From: Duganella sp. 1411
GTDB lineage: Bacteria > Pseudomonadota > Gammaproteobacteria > Burkholderiales > Burkholderiaceae_D
Assembly (NCBI RefSeq): GCF_017833525.1
Contig: NZ_JAFICD010000006.1
Location: forward strand, 1-64,000
Reading direction: 5' to 3'
DNA length: 64,000 bases
Part shown: piece by piece, positions 53,180 through 62,614 of the stretch
Numbering within the stretch: position 1 is the first letter of the stretch
How the letters are laid out: every line of letters begins with the position of its first letter
Made by a program: the position numbers and the translations under genes
Notes under the pieces: generated by a model
Told to the model about the DNA's origin: nothing
The model's database searches: none
Seen by the model: the letters and a program-made list of their open reading frames with translations, nothing else

Positions 53180-53221
53180 GGGGTCGGACGGGGACGCCGA
53201 GTTCCCGAGGGGTCCGACCCC
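53180..53221. repeat. Stem-loop between aminotransferase and ald
   Basis: GGGGTCGGAC and GTCCGACCCC form a perfect 10-bp stem around 22 bases that contain a second small inverted word (CGGGGAC...GTTCCCG). It fills the 101-bp gap between the two genes. Its ends share GGGGTC/GACCCC with the hairpin at 47730 and the element at 35939. Confidence 0.8.
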
Positions 53222-53244
53222 GCATTTAACGGGTTACACCGTGG

Positions 53245-54561
<1,317 letters not shown>

Positions 54562-54679
54562 GCATATCTCCAGTGACGCCAAGCGGATTTTTTGACGAAC
54601 CGTAAAAAAATTTACCAGTTGGCAAAATGATGATGCAATAATAGACAGCGCTACAACTATGGCACAGATACACAAATAT

Positions 54680-54723
54680 CAAAACTGTCCAACCGTATCG
54701 GTGGCGAAAACAGTACAGTTTTG
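54680..54723. promoter_or_regulatory. Inverted repeat in the divergent regulatory gap
   Basis: CAAAACTGT (54680-54688) and ACAGTTTTG (54715-54723) are perfect 9-bp inverted arms 26 bp apart. They lie in the 187-bp gap between the aminotransferase operon and the MocR-type regulator, close to the regulator start. They are a good candidate site for one of the two adjacent regulators. Confidence 0.65.
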
Positions 54724-54748
54724 CTTTGCGTTGCCTTTGGAGTCAAGG

Positions 54749-56224
54749 ATGGAACCAGCGAATTCCGCGATCGATCAACCGGACTGCCCACCCGCCGCGG
54801 CGGGCTGGCCCGTCGTCGCCATAGAGCGCGGCGGCAAGGGCGGCCTGGTGGACCAGATCGTCTCGGCGATCAGCGCGATGGTGGGCGCGCGGGAGTTGCG
54901 CATCGGCACCAAAATGCCTTCGGTGCGGCAATTCGCCAAGTGTAATGGCGTCAGCACCTTTACAGTTGTCGAAGCCTACGACCGCCTCGTCACCCTGGGG
55001 CTGCTGTCCTCGCGCCGCGGTTCCGGCTACTTCGTGGCGCGCCAGGACGTGCCGGCGGCGCTGGCGCCGATGGCCGGCGAGGCCACGCCCACCGCCATCG
55101 ACGCCCTCACCGCCCACCTGTACTCCGGCATGTCGGACGCGCTGGCGGTGGGCGCCGGCTGGCTGCCGCCGGAGTGGTATGGCGAGGACACCATCCTCGA
55201 CGCCGTGCGCCACGCCATGCGCATCCCGGCCACCCGGCTGCGCGGCTACGGCCATCCGCTCGGCTTCCCGACGCTGCGCCAGCACCTCGCCGCCAGCCTG
55301 TCCGAGCACCTGTTCCCGGTGGAGCCGGAGCAGATCCTGCTCACCCACGGCGCCACCCACGCCTTCGATCTGATACTGCGCACGCTCACCAAGCCGGGCG
55401 ACGCCGTCTTCGTCGAGGACCCGGGCTACAGCAATCTGCTGTCGCTGATCCGCCACCACGGCTGCATCGCGGTCGGCATCCCGCGCGGCGACCAGGGACT
55501 GGACTTCGACGCCCTGGCCAGGCAGGCCGCGCTCACCCAGCCCAAGATCATGTTCGTCAACACGGTGCTGCAAAACCCGCTCGGCACCTCGCTCAGCGCG
55601 GCCCACGCCCACCGCCTGCTCGGCCTGGCCGAGCAGTTCGACTTCTGGCTGGTGGAGGACGACATCTACCGCGAGCTGGCGCCGCGCGGCGAAGCGTCGC
55701 TGGCGGCGATGGACGGCCTGCGGCGGGTGATCCGCGTCGGCAGTTTCTCCAAGACGCTGTCGCCGGTGCTGCGGGTCGGATCGATCTGCGCCTCGTCCTC
55801 GCTGCTGCCGGAGCTGGTGCGGGTGAAGATGCTGGCCGGGCTGACCACCTCCGAGATCAACGAGCGCGCCGTCTACCACGCCATCAGCGCGCGGCCCTAC
55901 AAGCGCATGGTCGACAAATTGATCGCCCAACTGGAGGCGGGCCGCGAGCGCACCATCGACAGCCTGCGCGGCGCCGGCCTGACGCCGCTGGCCAAGCCGC
56001 GCGGCGGCATGTTCGTCAGCGCCGGGTGGACGCAGACCCCGAGCGCCGACTGGAATGGCCAGATCATCGCCGACCAGGCGCTCAAGTCGGGCATCCTGCT
56101 GTCGCCGTGCGATTTCTTCATGCTGCGCCGGCCGGAGACGGTCTGGTTCCGCTTCAACGTCGCCTACACCGACCATCCGCAACTCCTGACCTTCCTGAGA
56201 CGAATATGTCGACAGCCAAACTGA
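54749..56224 (+). CDS. MocR-type GntR/aminotransferase regulator
   Basis: A 491-residue regulator. Residues 35-105 are a GntR winged helix (LVDQIVSAISAMVGARELRI, KMPSVRQFAKCNGVSTFTVV, YDRLVTLGLLSSRRGSGYFV). Residues 130-485 are a type I aminotransferase-like domain with PLP lysine in VGSFSKTLSPVLRVG. Proteins of this class bind PLP and an amino compound as signal. The start at 54749 has GGAGTCAAGG directly upstream; a 30-codon longer frame lacks one. It is divergent from the aminotransferase operon it probably controls; beta-alanine is a plausible effector (inference). Confidence 0.9.
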   Translation: MEPANSAIDQPDCPPAAAGWPVVAIERGGKGGLVDQIVSAISAMVGARELRIGTKMPSVRQFAKCNGVSTFTVVEAYDRLVTLGLLSSRRGSGYFVARQDVPAALAPMAGEATPTAIDALTAHLYSGMSDALAVGAGWLPPEWYGEDTILDAVRHAMRIPATRLRGYGHPLGFPTLRQHLAASLSEHLFPVEPEQILLTHGATHAFDLILRTLTKPGDAVFVEDPGYSNLLSLIRHHGCIAVGIPRGDQGLDFDALARQAALTQPKIMFVNTVLQNPLGTSLSAAHAHRLLGLAEQFDFWLVEDDIYRELAPRGEASLAAMDGLRRVIRVGSFSKTLSPVLRVGSICASSSLLPELVRVKMLAGLTTSEINERAVYHAISARPYKRMVDKLIAQLEAGRERTIDSLRGAGLTPLAKPRGGMFVSAGWTQTPSADWNGQIIADQALKSGILLSPCDFFMLRRPETVWFRFNVAYTDHPQLLTFLRRICRQPN

Positions 56225-56883
56225 CCGCAGCGCCGGTGCCGAAGATCAAACGGCGCGTCCTGAACCGCGACAAGCTCGAAGCCGAAATCGCCGCCGAGGC
56301 GGTGCGGGTGTTCGCCGAATGCGGCTACGAGGGCACCTCGATCGCCACCGTGGCGGAGAACGCGGGTCTGTCGAAGCAGAACCTGATGTACTACTTCCCC
56401 ACCAAGCAGTCGCTGTATCAGCGCGTGCTCGACGAGGTGCTGGACGAATGGCTGGAACGGATGGAGAACCTGGCCGCCGAGGACCAGGACCCGCGCGAAG
56501 TGCTGCGCACCTACGTGCAGGCCAAGCTGAAGTTCTCGCGCGAGCAGCCGTGGGCGTCGCGCGTGTACGCGATGGAGGTGATCAGCGGCGCGCAGTTGTA
56601 CGGCGCGCAGATCCAGAGCCGCGTGGTGCCGCTGCTGCGCAAGGATATCGAGGTGTTTGAAAAGTGGATCAGCGCCGGCAAGATCGCGCCGGTCAACGCC
56701 ACCCACCTGCTGTTCGCGATCTGGGCGATGACGCAGTCGTACGCCGACTTCTCGGCCCAGATGGCGCTGGTGCTGAACCGCAAGCAGCTGACCAAAAAAG
56801 ACTTCGACGACGCCGAGCGGGTCATCGTCGACATGGTGCTGGCGGCGGTCAGCGTGCCGGCGGCGCCATTGAACGCCGGCTGA
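56206..56883 (+). CDS. rutR: RutR-like TetR regulator
   Basis: A 225-residue TetR protein with the layout of E. coli RutR. The helix-turn-helix is at about 25-68 (VFAECGYEGTSIATVAENAG, LSKQNLMYYFPTKQSLY), and the ligand domain shows SREQPWASRVYAMEVISGAQ, KWISAGKIAPVNATHLLFAI and WAMTQSYADFSAQM. RutR binds uracil and controls pyrimidine use, so a pyrimidine effector fits. The start lies inside the end of the MocR gene (19-bp overlap), so the two regulators are made from one mRNA. Confidence 0.88.
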   Translation: MSTAKLTAAPVPKIKRRVLNRDKLEAEIAAEAVRVFAECGYEGTSIATVAENAGLSKQNLMYYFPTKQSLYQRVLDEVLDEWLERMENLAAEDQDPREVLRTYVQAKLKFSREQPWASRVYAMEVISGAQLYGAQIQSRVVPLLRKDIEVFEKWISAGKIAPVNATHLLFAIWAMTQSYADFSAQMALVLNRKQLTKKDFDDAERVIVDMVLAAVSVPAAPLNAG

Positions 56884-56925
56884 TCCCGCCGGCATCGGCG
56901 CGGCGACCAACCAAAAGGACTGGGC

Positions 56926-56955
56926 AAAAAAAACGCCACCTCGAAGGTGGCGTTT
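56926..56955 (-). terminator. Intrinsic terminator of the choice-of-anchor A gene
   Basis: AACGCCACCT and AGGTGGCGTT form a 10-bp stem with loop CGA. On the minus strand it is followed by eight Ts. It lies just past the stop at 56975 and may also stop plus-strand reads from the regulators, though the T run is only on the minus side. Confidence 0.88.
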
Positions 56956-56974
56956 GCGTGCCGCAGGCGGCGAA

Positions 56975-58048
56975 TTACGCTTGGGCGCCCTTGCGGCGGC
57001 GCACCATGAAGCCCAGCAGGCCCAGGCCGGCCACCATCATCGCGTAGGTTTCCGCTTCCGGCACGGCGCCGGCGAAGTTGTTGATGTGGATCTCGGCGCG
57101 CGAATCCAGGTTGTTGACGTAGACGCCGCCTTCGATGTTGGCGTTGTTGATCAAGTTGGAGTTGACGGCCAGGATCGAGCCGCCGAACTGGGCGTTGATG
57201 GTCAGGTCGGTGGCGTTGTAGAAGTTCCAGATCACTTTCTTGCCGGCATCGATCGCGCTGCCAGCGAGGAAGTTATCGTTGATCACGCCCGAGGTGATAC
57301 CGCTGTTCATGTAGACCGAGGTGGCGCCGTTGAAATTGAAGGCGAATTCGTGCACCAGGTTCTGGTTGAACAGCGTGCTTTCGATGTCGGTCAGGTCGAA
57401 CACGGCCACGCCCAGGTTGTTGACCTTGGCATTGAAGGTGGCCTTGCCCGCTTCAATGACGACTTTGCTGCCGGTCGACTGGTAGGTCTTCATCTGGTTC
57501 GACACGGCGGTCAGGATCTTGCCCATGTCGGTCGACGTGGCGGCGGTCGAGTTGGTGGCCTGGACGCTGCCGGCCGGCACGGTGTTCAGCTTGCTCACAT
57601 TGACGTTGCCGCCGTTGGTGTTGCCCTGGATGTACACGCTGCCGTTGCCGTTGTAGCTGGTGTTGACGGAGTTGCCGTAGATGGCGCTGCTGCCGTTGTT
57701 GACGATCGAGTTGAAGATGTTACCGTAGACCACGGCGCCCTTGTCGGTCACCTGGGTGCCGCTCATCGCAGCCTGGCCGGACTTGACGTTGACGCCCTTG
57801 ACGGTCACGGCGGCGTAGTTGGACGCCTTGATGTCGTTCGGGTGCATGCCCAGCACGGCGCCGTTGCCCTGAATCGAGCCGGTCACGTAGGTGCGGCCGT
57901 CGACGTGCGACGTCGATTTCATATCGCCCAGCGTCACGACGTTGAATTGATCAAAAATCTGTTGCTGGTTCAGCGAGCCGGCTTGGGCGGGAGCGGCGAG
58001 GATGGCGGCGGCGGTGGCCAGCGCGCTCAGTGCGAAATAACGGGACAT
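56975..58048 (-). CDS. Choice-of-anchor A family PEP-CTERM protein
   Basis: A 357-residue secreted protein with a signal peptide ending AQAG (about 24). The body matches choice-of-anchor A proteins: QQQIFDQFNVVTLGDMKSTS, HVDGRTYVTGSIQGNGA, then FNFNGATSVYMNSG and VIWNFYNATDLTINAQFGGS. The C-terminus has VPEAETYAMMVAGLGLLGFM followed by RRRKG, a PEP-CTERM sorting tail with PEAE in place of PEPS. It should be exported and processed by an exosortase encoded elsewhere. The ice-binding-like beta fold of this family suggests a matrix role; the function is unknown. Confidence 0.88.
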   Translation of the reverse strand: MSRYFALSALATAAAILAAPAQAGSLNQQQIFDQFNVVTLGDMKSTSHVDGRTYVTGSIQGNGAVLGMHPNDIKASNYAAVTVKGVNVKSGQAAMSGTQVTDKGAVVYGNIFNSIVNNGSSAIYGNSVNTSYNGNGSVYIQGNTNGGNVNVSKLNTVPAGSVQATNSTAATSTDMGKILTAVSNQMKTYQSTGSKVVIEAGKATFNAKVNNLGVAVFDLTDIESTLFNQNLVHEFAFNFNGATSVYMNSGITSGVINDNFLAGSAIDAGKKVIWNFYNATDLTINAQFGGSILAVNSNLINNANIEGGVYVNNLDSRAEIHINNFAGAVPEAETYAMMVAGLGLLGFMVRRRKGAQA

Positions 58049-58387
58049 TAAATTTCCTTATCGTAAGAATAAATGCCGCCACGGCGGCACGCGGGTTACC
58101 AGAGATCAATTCAGTTGCATGGAGTATACCATCACTTATTGCCAATAACACATATATTTTTGATTTTTCACAACAATTTTACGTTGACATATGTGACATG
58201 TTTGATTTTGGTTAGCAACAGTTGGTCAAAACTATGCCGCCTCCGGCCCCCCGGCCGTGGCGCGCCGCCGTTCATCCCCGGGTAGCGCAGGCCAATCCGC
58301 TCAAACCGCAGTTGATCGCAATCCGCACCGGCGCCGCCGCCCTTTTGCTACAGTGTCTACACCGCAACACACCGATGGAGACACGCC
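58049..58387. other. 339-bp gap with divergent promoters
   Basis: The first 170 bp are unusually AT-rich for this window (for example ATATATTTTTGATTTTTCAC near 58150) and should contain the promoter of the choice-of-anchor A gene. TTGACA at about 58184 is a possible -35. The second part returns to high GC and leads to the small membrane-protein gene. No coding sequence is convincing. Confidence 0.5.
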
Positions 58388-58654
58388 ATGCGCACCCCGA
58401 CCAAACAATCCCTGTCCGCCCTGCTCGACGAGATTTTCGCCGCCTGCACGCACATGCTGCGCCGCGCCGCGCGCCTGATCGGCACCATGTCGCCGTCCGC
58501 GCTGCTGGGCGCGGCGCTGGCGCTGGCGCTGATCCTGGCCATCCTGCCGATGGCGATCGTGCTGTTTGCCGCGTTCATGCTGATCAAGCTCGCGGTGCTC
58601 GGCTGCGTGCTGGCGCGGCGCCGCCACCGGCACCGCAAGGAGCGCCTGCAATGA
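58388..58654 (+). CDS. Small membrane protein coupled to a LytS-type kinase
   Basis: An 88-residue protein. A basic N-terminal half is followed by a long hydrophobic stretch (about 36-78, SPSALLGAALALALILAILP and AIVLFAAFMLIKLAVLG), which can form one or two helices, and a very basic tail ARRRHRHRKERL. The start follows GGAGACACGCC, and the stop overlaps the kinase start by 4 bp (ATGA). I recognise no family. The position suggests a partner of the kinase, for example a sensing or anchoring subunit (inference). Confidence 0.72.
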   Translation: MRTPTKQSLSALLDEIFAACTHMLRRAARLIGTMSPSALLGAALALALILAILPMAIVLFAAFMLIKLAVLGCVLARRRHRHRKERLQ

Positions 58655-59580
58655 GAAAAACGCGGCTGGCCAAGGCCGGCTACGACAACGCCAAAAGCCT
58701 GCTCCACATCGTGCGCGAGATCGGCGAAACGGCGGCCAGCCTGTGGTGGCGCTTCTTCGACTGGCTGGCCCAGGTCGAGTGGCGCAAGCTGATCATCATC
58801 TGGCTGCTGCTGCTGATCCTCGGCCTGACGCCGTTCGGCCTGCCCAAGCAGACGGCCGGCTTCATCCTGCTGTCGCTGGGCCTGAAGGTACTGGCCGGCG
58901 GCAAGCGCAAGGCCGAACTGGAGGCGCGCGACGCCACCAGCCACGCCGACGAGGAAGGCCTGGAGCGGCGGCTGGTCGAGGCCCGCATGGCCGCGCTGCA
59001 GGCGCAGGTCGAGCCGCATTTTTTGTTCAACACCCTGGCGCTGATCGGCCAGTTGATCGAGACCGACCCGCCGCAAGCGGCGCGCATCCATCAGAACCTG
59101 ATCGACTACCTGCGCGCCACGCTGCCGCAGATGCGCGCCAAGGGCGCCGGCACGCTGGGGCGGCAGATCGAGATGTCGCGCGCCTACCTGGCCATCATGC
59201 AGGCGCGCATGCGCGCGCGGCTGGCCGTCTCGGTCGATGTGCCGGACCACATGCTCAGCGCCACCTTCCCCGTGATGATGCTGCAGATCCTGATCGAGAA
59301 CGCCATCAAGCACGGCCTGGAACCGAAGATCGACGGCGGCCGCATCGACATCCGCGCCAACGTCGACGGCCAGATGCTGCAGGTCGACGTCATCGACGAC
59401 GGCATCGGCTTCAACGTCCACGCCGGCGACGGCGTGGGGCTGGCGAACGTGCGCGAACGCCTGCGCATCCTGTACGGCCAGCGCGCGCAGCTGGTGATCG
59501 AGGCGCCGCTGACGGGCGGCACGCGCGCCAGCATCCGGGTTCCGTATGCACCCGATATTTTCGCCGGAGGTGTCAAATAA
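58651..59580 (+). CDS. LytS/YehU-type sensor histidine kinase
   Basis: A 309-residue kinase of the His_kinase (LytS) class. Two hydrophobic segments (about 46-60 and 66-83) are the only membrane part, so no extracellular sensor is present. The H box is AQVEPHFLFNTLALIGQL with H123. The ATPase domain has LQILIENAIKHGLEP and DDGIGF, then GVGLANVRERLRILYG. The start at 58651 follows AAGGAGCGCC. The stop overlaps the regulator start (TAATG). With the small upstream protein and LytTR regulator it forms a three-gene operon. Confidence 0.9.
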   Translation: MRKTRLAKAGYDNAKSLLHIVREIGETAASLWWRFFDWLAQVEWRKLIIIWLLLLILGLTPFGLPKQTAGFILLSLGLKVLAGGKRKAELEARDATSHADEEGLERRLVEARMAALQAQVEPHFLFNTLALIGQLIETDPPQAARIHQNLIDYLRATLPQMRAKGAGTLGRQIEMSRAYLAIMQARMRARLAVSVDVPDHMLSATFPVMMLQILIENAIKHGLEPKIDGGRIDIRANVDGQMLQVDVIDDGIGFNVHAGDGVGLANVRERLRILYGQRAQLVIEAPLTGGTRASIRVPYAPDIFAGGVK

Positions 59581-60386
59581 TGCGGCAGGACCCATCCCCC
59601 GGAACCGGCGGCGATCGCCGCGCCACCGCGCTGATCGCCGACGACGAGGAACCGATGCGCCAGCAACTGCGCAGCCGCCTGCGCGAGGCCTGGCCGGGAC
59701 TCGACATCGTTGCCGAGGCGGCCAACGGCATCGAGGCCGTGGCGCTGGCGGGCCTGCACCAGCCGGACATCGTCTTCCTCGACATCCGCATGCCGGGACT
59801 GTCCGGCATCGAGGCGGCGCGCATGCTGTTCAACCGCTGCCACCTGGTGTTCGTGACGGCCTACGACCAATACGCGATCGAGGCGTTCGAACAGGGCGCG
59901 CTCGATTACCTGCTCAAGCCGGCCGGCGGCGAACGGCTCAAGACCACCTGCGCGCGGCTGCAAACGCTGATCGGCCGCCAGCCGTCCAACATCGAACGCC
60001 AACTGAGTATGCTGCTCTCGGCCCAAAGCGGGCCGGGATCGCCGGCCACGGCCAAGCCGGCATACCTGCGCTGGATACAGGCGCAGATCGGCGCCAACCT
60101 GCGCATGATCAGCACGCGCGAAGTGCTGTTCTTCCGCGCCGACGAAAAATACACCCGCGTCCAGACCGAGCAGGCGGAGGTATTGATACGCAAGACCTTG
60201 AAGGAACTGGCCGACGAGCTCGACCCGGACGAGTTCTGGCGCATCCACCGCTCGACCCTGGTGCGCGTGGACGCCATCGAGGGCGTCACGCGCGACCTGC
60301 GCGGCCGGCAGATGGTCAAGATCCGCAATTTCACCGAGCAGCTGGAGGTCAGCCGGGGCAACACCCACCTGTTCCAGCAAATGTGA
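59580..60386 (+). CDS. LytTR-family response regulator
   Basis: A 268-residue regulator. The receiver has D21-D22 and the phosphoacceptor D68 in IVFLDIRMPGLSG, then VTAYDQYAIEAFEQGALDYL and a KPAGGERL segment. The LytTR DNA-binding domain spans about 165-265: ISTREVLFFRADEKYTRVQT, RKTLKELADELDPDEFWRIH, RSTLVRVDAIEGV and a SRGNTHLF end. The start follows GGAGGTGTCAAATA and overlaps the kinase stop. Such pairs often control cell-surface or nutrient-stress genes; the targets here are unknown. Confidence 0.92.
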   Translation: MRQDPSPGTGGDRRATALIADDEEPMRQQLRSRLREAWPGLDIVAEAANGIEAVALAGLHQPDIVFLDIRMPGLSGIEAARMLFNRCHLVFVTAYDQYAIEAFEQGALDYLLKPAGGERLKTTCARLQTLIGRQPSNIERQLSMLLSAQSGPGSPATAKPAYLRWIQAQIGANLRMISTREVLFFRADEKYTRVQTEQAEVLIRKTLKELADELDPDEFWRIHRSTLVRVDAIEGVTRDLRGRQMVKIRNFTEQLEVSRGNTHLFQQM

Positions 60387-60435
60387 GTGAATTCTGATTT
60401 TCGCCTGACCGCTATCAAGATATACTGGCCTTTCC

Positions 60436-60468
60436 CGGTCTGTTCGCATCAGCACGGCGAACGGACCG
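60436..60468. terminator. Stem-loop after the LytTR operon
   Basis: CGGTCTGTTCGC and GCGAACGGACCG pair over 12 positions with one G-T type mismatch and a 9-base loop. It lies 50 bp past the regulator stop and 50 bp before the VOC gene. The T run is missing, so it is a possible terminator or leader hairpin. Confidence 0.45.
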
Positions 60469-60517
60469 CGCGGAAAATCGATCGAATCTGTTCCATTGAC
60501 AGACCCGGGAGAAAAGA

Positions 60518-60943
60518 ATGTCCAGCATACCCAAGCCTACCTTGTGCGCCGTCGTCCCCTGCATACGCTACCGCGACGCGCCAGCCGCGATCGAATGGCT
60601 GTGCGACACCTTCGGCTTCGAACCGCAACTGGTCGTCCCCAACGACGACGGCAGCATCGCCCACGCCCAGCTGTCGTTCGGCAGCAGCATGATCATGCTC
60701 GGCTCCGTGTTCGACACCGAATACGGCCGGCTGGTGAAGCAGCCCGCCGAAATCGGCCACTTCGTCACCCAAAGCACCTACCTGGTCGTCAACAACGCCG
60801 ATCTGGTGTACGGCCGCGCGCTGGAAGCGGGCGCCAAAATCCTGTTGGATATCAAGGATGAAGATTACGGCGGCCGGGGCTTCACATGCAGCGACCCCGA
60901 AGGCCACGTGTGGAGCATCGGCACCTACGATCCGCAGGGCTGA
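60518..60943 (+). CDS. VOC/glyoxalase-fold protein
   Basis: A 141-residue protein of the vicinal oxygen chelate superfamily (PhnB/YdcJ-like subgroup). It shows CIRYRDAPAAIEWLCDTFGF, then AHAQLSFGSSMIMLGS, and a C-terminal GRGFTCSDPEGHVWSIGTYD with the metal-binding glutamate region. It may be a glyoxalase, a resistance protein or a binding protein; no substrate can be assigned. It stands alone between the LytTR operon and the convergent deaminase-like gene. Confidence 0.85.
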   Translation: MSSIPKPTLCAVVPCIRYRDAPAAIEWLCDTFGFEPQLVVPNDDGSIAHAQLSFGSSMIMLGSVFDTEYGRLVKQPAEIGHFVTQSTYLVVNNADLVYGRALEAGAKILLDIKDEDYGGRGFTCSDPEGHVWSIGTYDPQG

Positions 60944-60963
60944 GCGCCGCCGCGCGCTCGCGT

Positions 60964-62190
60964 TCAGGGCTGGGCGATGGCGTCGATCAGCGCCCGGTCG
61001 GCGACCTGGGTCGGCGCGATGCGGATGATGTCGCTGTAGAGCGGCGGCAGCGCGGCGCAGATGGCGGCCAGCTCCGCCTGCGCGATGGCCGGCGCGACGT
61101 ACTGCAACTGCGCCGGATTGTTGGCCGGCAGCGGCCCTTCCATCGTCGAGCCATAGGCCCCGAGATCCATTAAGCTGGCCGCGCCGGCGTCCGGCCCCCG
61201 GGCGAAAACAAAGGTGCCGTCCTTCGGGTGGCCAAGGTGGCGGCGCACCTCGTCCTGCCGTTCCGGCGTGGCCCCCGCCATCAGCTTGTAGCGCAGCTGC
61301 GCGTAGGCGCGCGTGGTTTCCATGAAGGCGCTGCGGATGCCCGATTGCGTCAGCCTGCCCGGCATGCACAGCAGCAGATTGCCGAACGAATCGAGCAGCG
61401 CGACCGCGTCGCCCGCGCCGCCATGTTCGCGGTCGCGCGTCATCGCTTGCCGCAGGAAAGGCGCCAGGCCGGCGTCCGGCGCATGCGGCGCGCAGCGATA
61501 CGCCAGCGCGTCCGGATAGACCTGCTTCAAGGCGCGCGTGATGGCGTGGCCGGGCGCCAGCGTGGCGGGATCGCGCAATTGCTCCTGTGGCGGATCGGTG
61601 CGGAACAAGCGCATCACCTCGTCGGAGGTGGCCTCGAACACCAGCGCGCACAAGGCCTGCGTCGGTTCGGCGATGGTCTTGCCGATGAAGAAGGACTTGG
61701 GCGTGGCGCCGGAGGCAGCGCGCGCATACAGCGACGAACCAAGTATCGCCGGATAGCTGAAGGTGGACGCGGCCCGCGCGCGCAGCGCCTCCGGCAGCGC
61801 GTGGAAGACGGCGGCGGTGTCGTGGTTGATGCCGGCCTGGCGGTCCGGCGCGGCCACCACCACGTTGAAACCGCCCGCCAGGATCGCGCCCGCGCACATG
61901 CAGCACGGGTCGAGCGAGGTGACGATGGTGATGTCCTGCGGCGGCGGCAGGTCGCGGCCCTTGGCGCGTTCGGCGTAGTACCAGTCGATCAACTGGCGCT
62001 CGCCGTGGGCGGTGGGGTCGAACACCAAACCCTGCTTGACGACGTTGTTGTGCAGCGACTGCAGCACGTTGCCGTGCTGGTCGAGCATCAGGCCGCCGAC
62101 GCCGAACGTCCCCTGCGTCTTGGCGGCGATCGCCTCGGCCGCCGCGATCGCCACGGCCGCCTGCACATCGATCGTCTTCTTGAAGGCCAA
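60964..62190 (-). CDS. Large deaminase-like protein with second, unassigned half
   Basis: A 408-residue protein. Residues 10-150 are a cytidine/nucleoside deaminase fold: zinc ligand H62 with catalytic E64 in DPTAHGERQLIDW, and C96/C99 in SLDPCCMCAGAILAGG. About 250 more residues follow that I cannot assign to a named family; residues 259-300 (GDAVALLDSFGNLLLCMPGR, FMETTRAYAQLR) resemble the opening strands of another deaminase unit without catalytic residues. The start is TTG at 62190, 4 bp after the cdd stop. Operon placement after deoA and cdd points to a pyrimidine or other nucleoside base as substrate (inference). Confidence 0.75.
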   Translation of the reverse strand: MAFKKTIDVQAAVAIAAAEAIAAKTQGTFGVGGLMLDQHGNVLQSLHNNVVKQGLVFDPTAHGERQLIDWYYAERAKGRDLPPPQDITIVTSLDPCCMCAGAILAGGFNVVVAAPDRQAGINHDTAAVFHALPEALRARAASTFSYPAILGSSLYARAASGATPKSFFIGKTIAEPTQALCALVFEATSDEVMRLFRTDPPQEQLRDPATLAPGHAITRALKQVYPDALAYRCAPHAPDAGLAPFLRQAMTRDREHGGAGDAVALLDSFGNLLLCMPGRLTQSGIRSAFMETTRAYAQLRYKLMAGATPERQDEVRRHLGHPKDGTFVFARGPDAGAASLMDLGAYGSTMEGPLPANNPAQLQYVAPAIAQAELAAICAALPPLYSDIIRIAPTQVADRALIDAIAQP

Positions 62191-62194
62191 GTGC

Positions 62195-62602
62195 TTACTT
62201 CTTCTTGAGGTCTGCGCTGCCGAAGCCGTTGGGCAGTTGCGCCGCCGCCGTGGTCTCGAAGATATCGCCTTTGAGGTTGGTCAGCAGCACGGGCAGCTCG
62301 TCGCCGCCCAGCTCCAGGATCACCTGGCGGCAGGCGCCGCATGGAGCGATCGGACCGTCGGTCTCGCCGATGACGACCAACTGGTCGAAATCGCCGGGCT
62401 TGTAGCCGTGCGCGAAGGCGCTGAAGAACGCGGTGCGCTCGGCGCAGTTGCACAAACCGTAGGCGGCGTTTTCCACGTTACAGCCGTGGAAAACCTTGCC
62501 GTCGTTGGTCAGCAGCGCCGCGCCGACCTTGAAGTTGGAATAAGGCGTGTAGGCTTTCAGCCGCGCGGCGGCGGCTTCGGCGATCAGTTCCGTTTTATTC
62601 AT
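62195..62602 (-). CDS. cdd: Cytidine deaminase
   Basis: A 135-residue homotetrameric-type cytidine deaminase. FKVGAALLTNDGKVFHGCNV and ENAAYGLCNCAERTAFF hold the zinc ligand C53 and catalytic E55; APCGACRQVI holds C88 and C91. It converts cytidine and deoxycytidine to uridine and deoxyuridine, which DeoA can then cleave. The ATG follows GGGGAACGTC and is 12 bp after the deoA stop. Confidence 0.95.
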   Translation of the reverse strand: MNKTELIAEAAAARLKAYTPYSNFKVGAALLTNDGKVFHGCNVENAAYGLCNCAERTAFFSAFAHGYKPGDFDQLVVIGETDGPIAPCGACRQVILELGGDELPVLLTNLKGDIFETTAAAQLPNGFGSADLKKK

Positions 62603-62614
62603 GACGTTCCCCGA

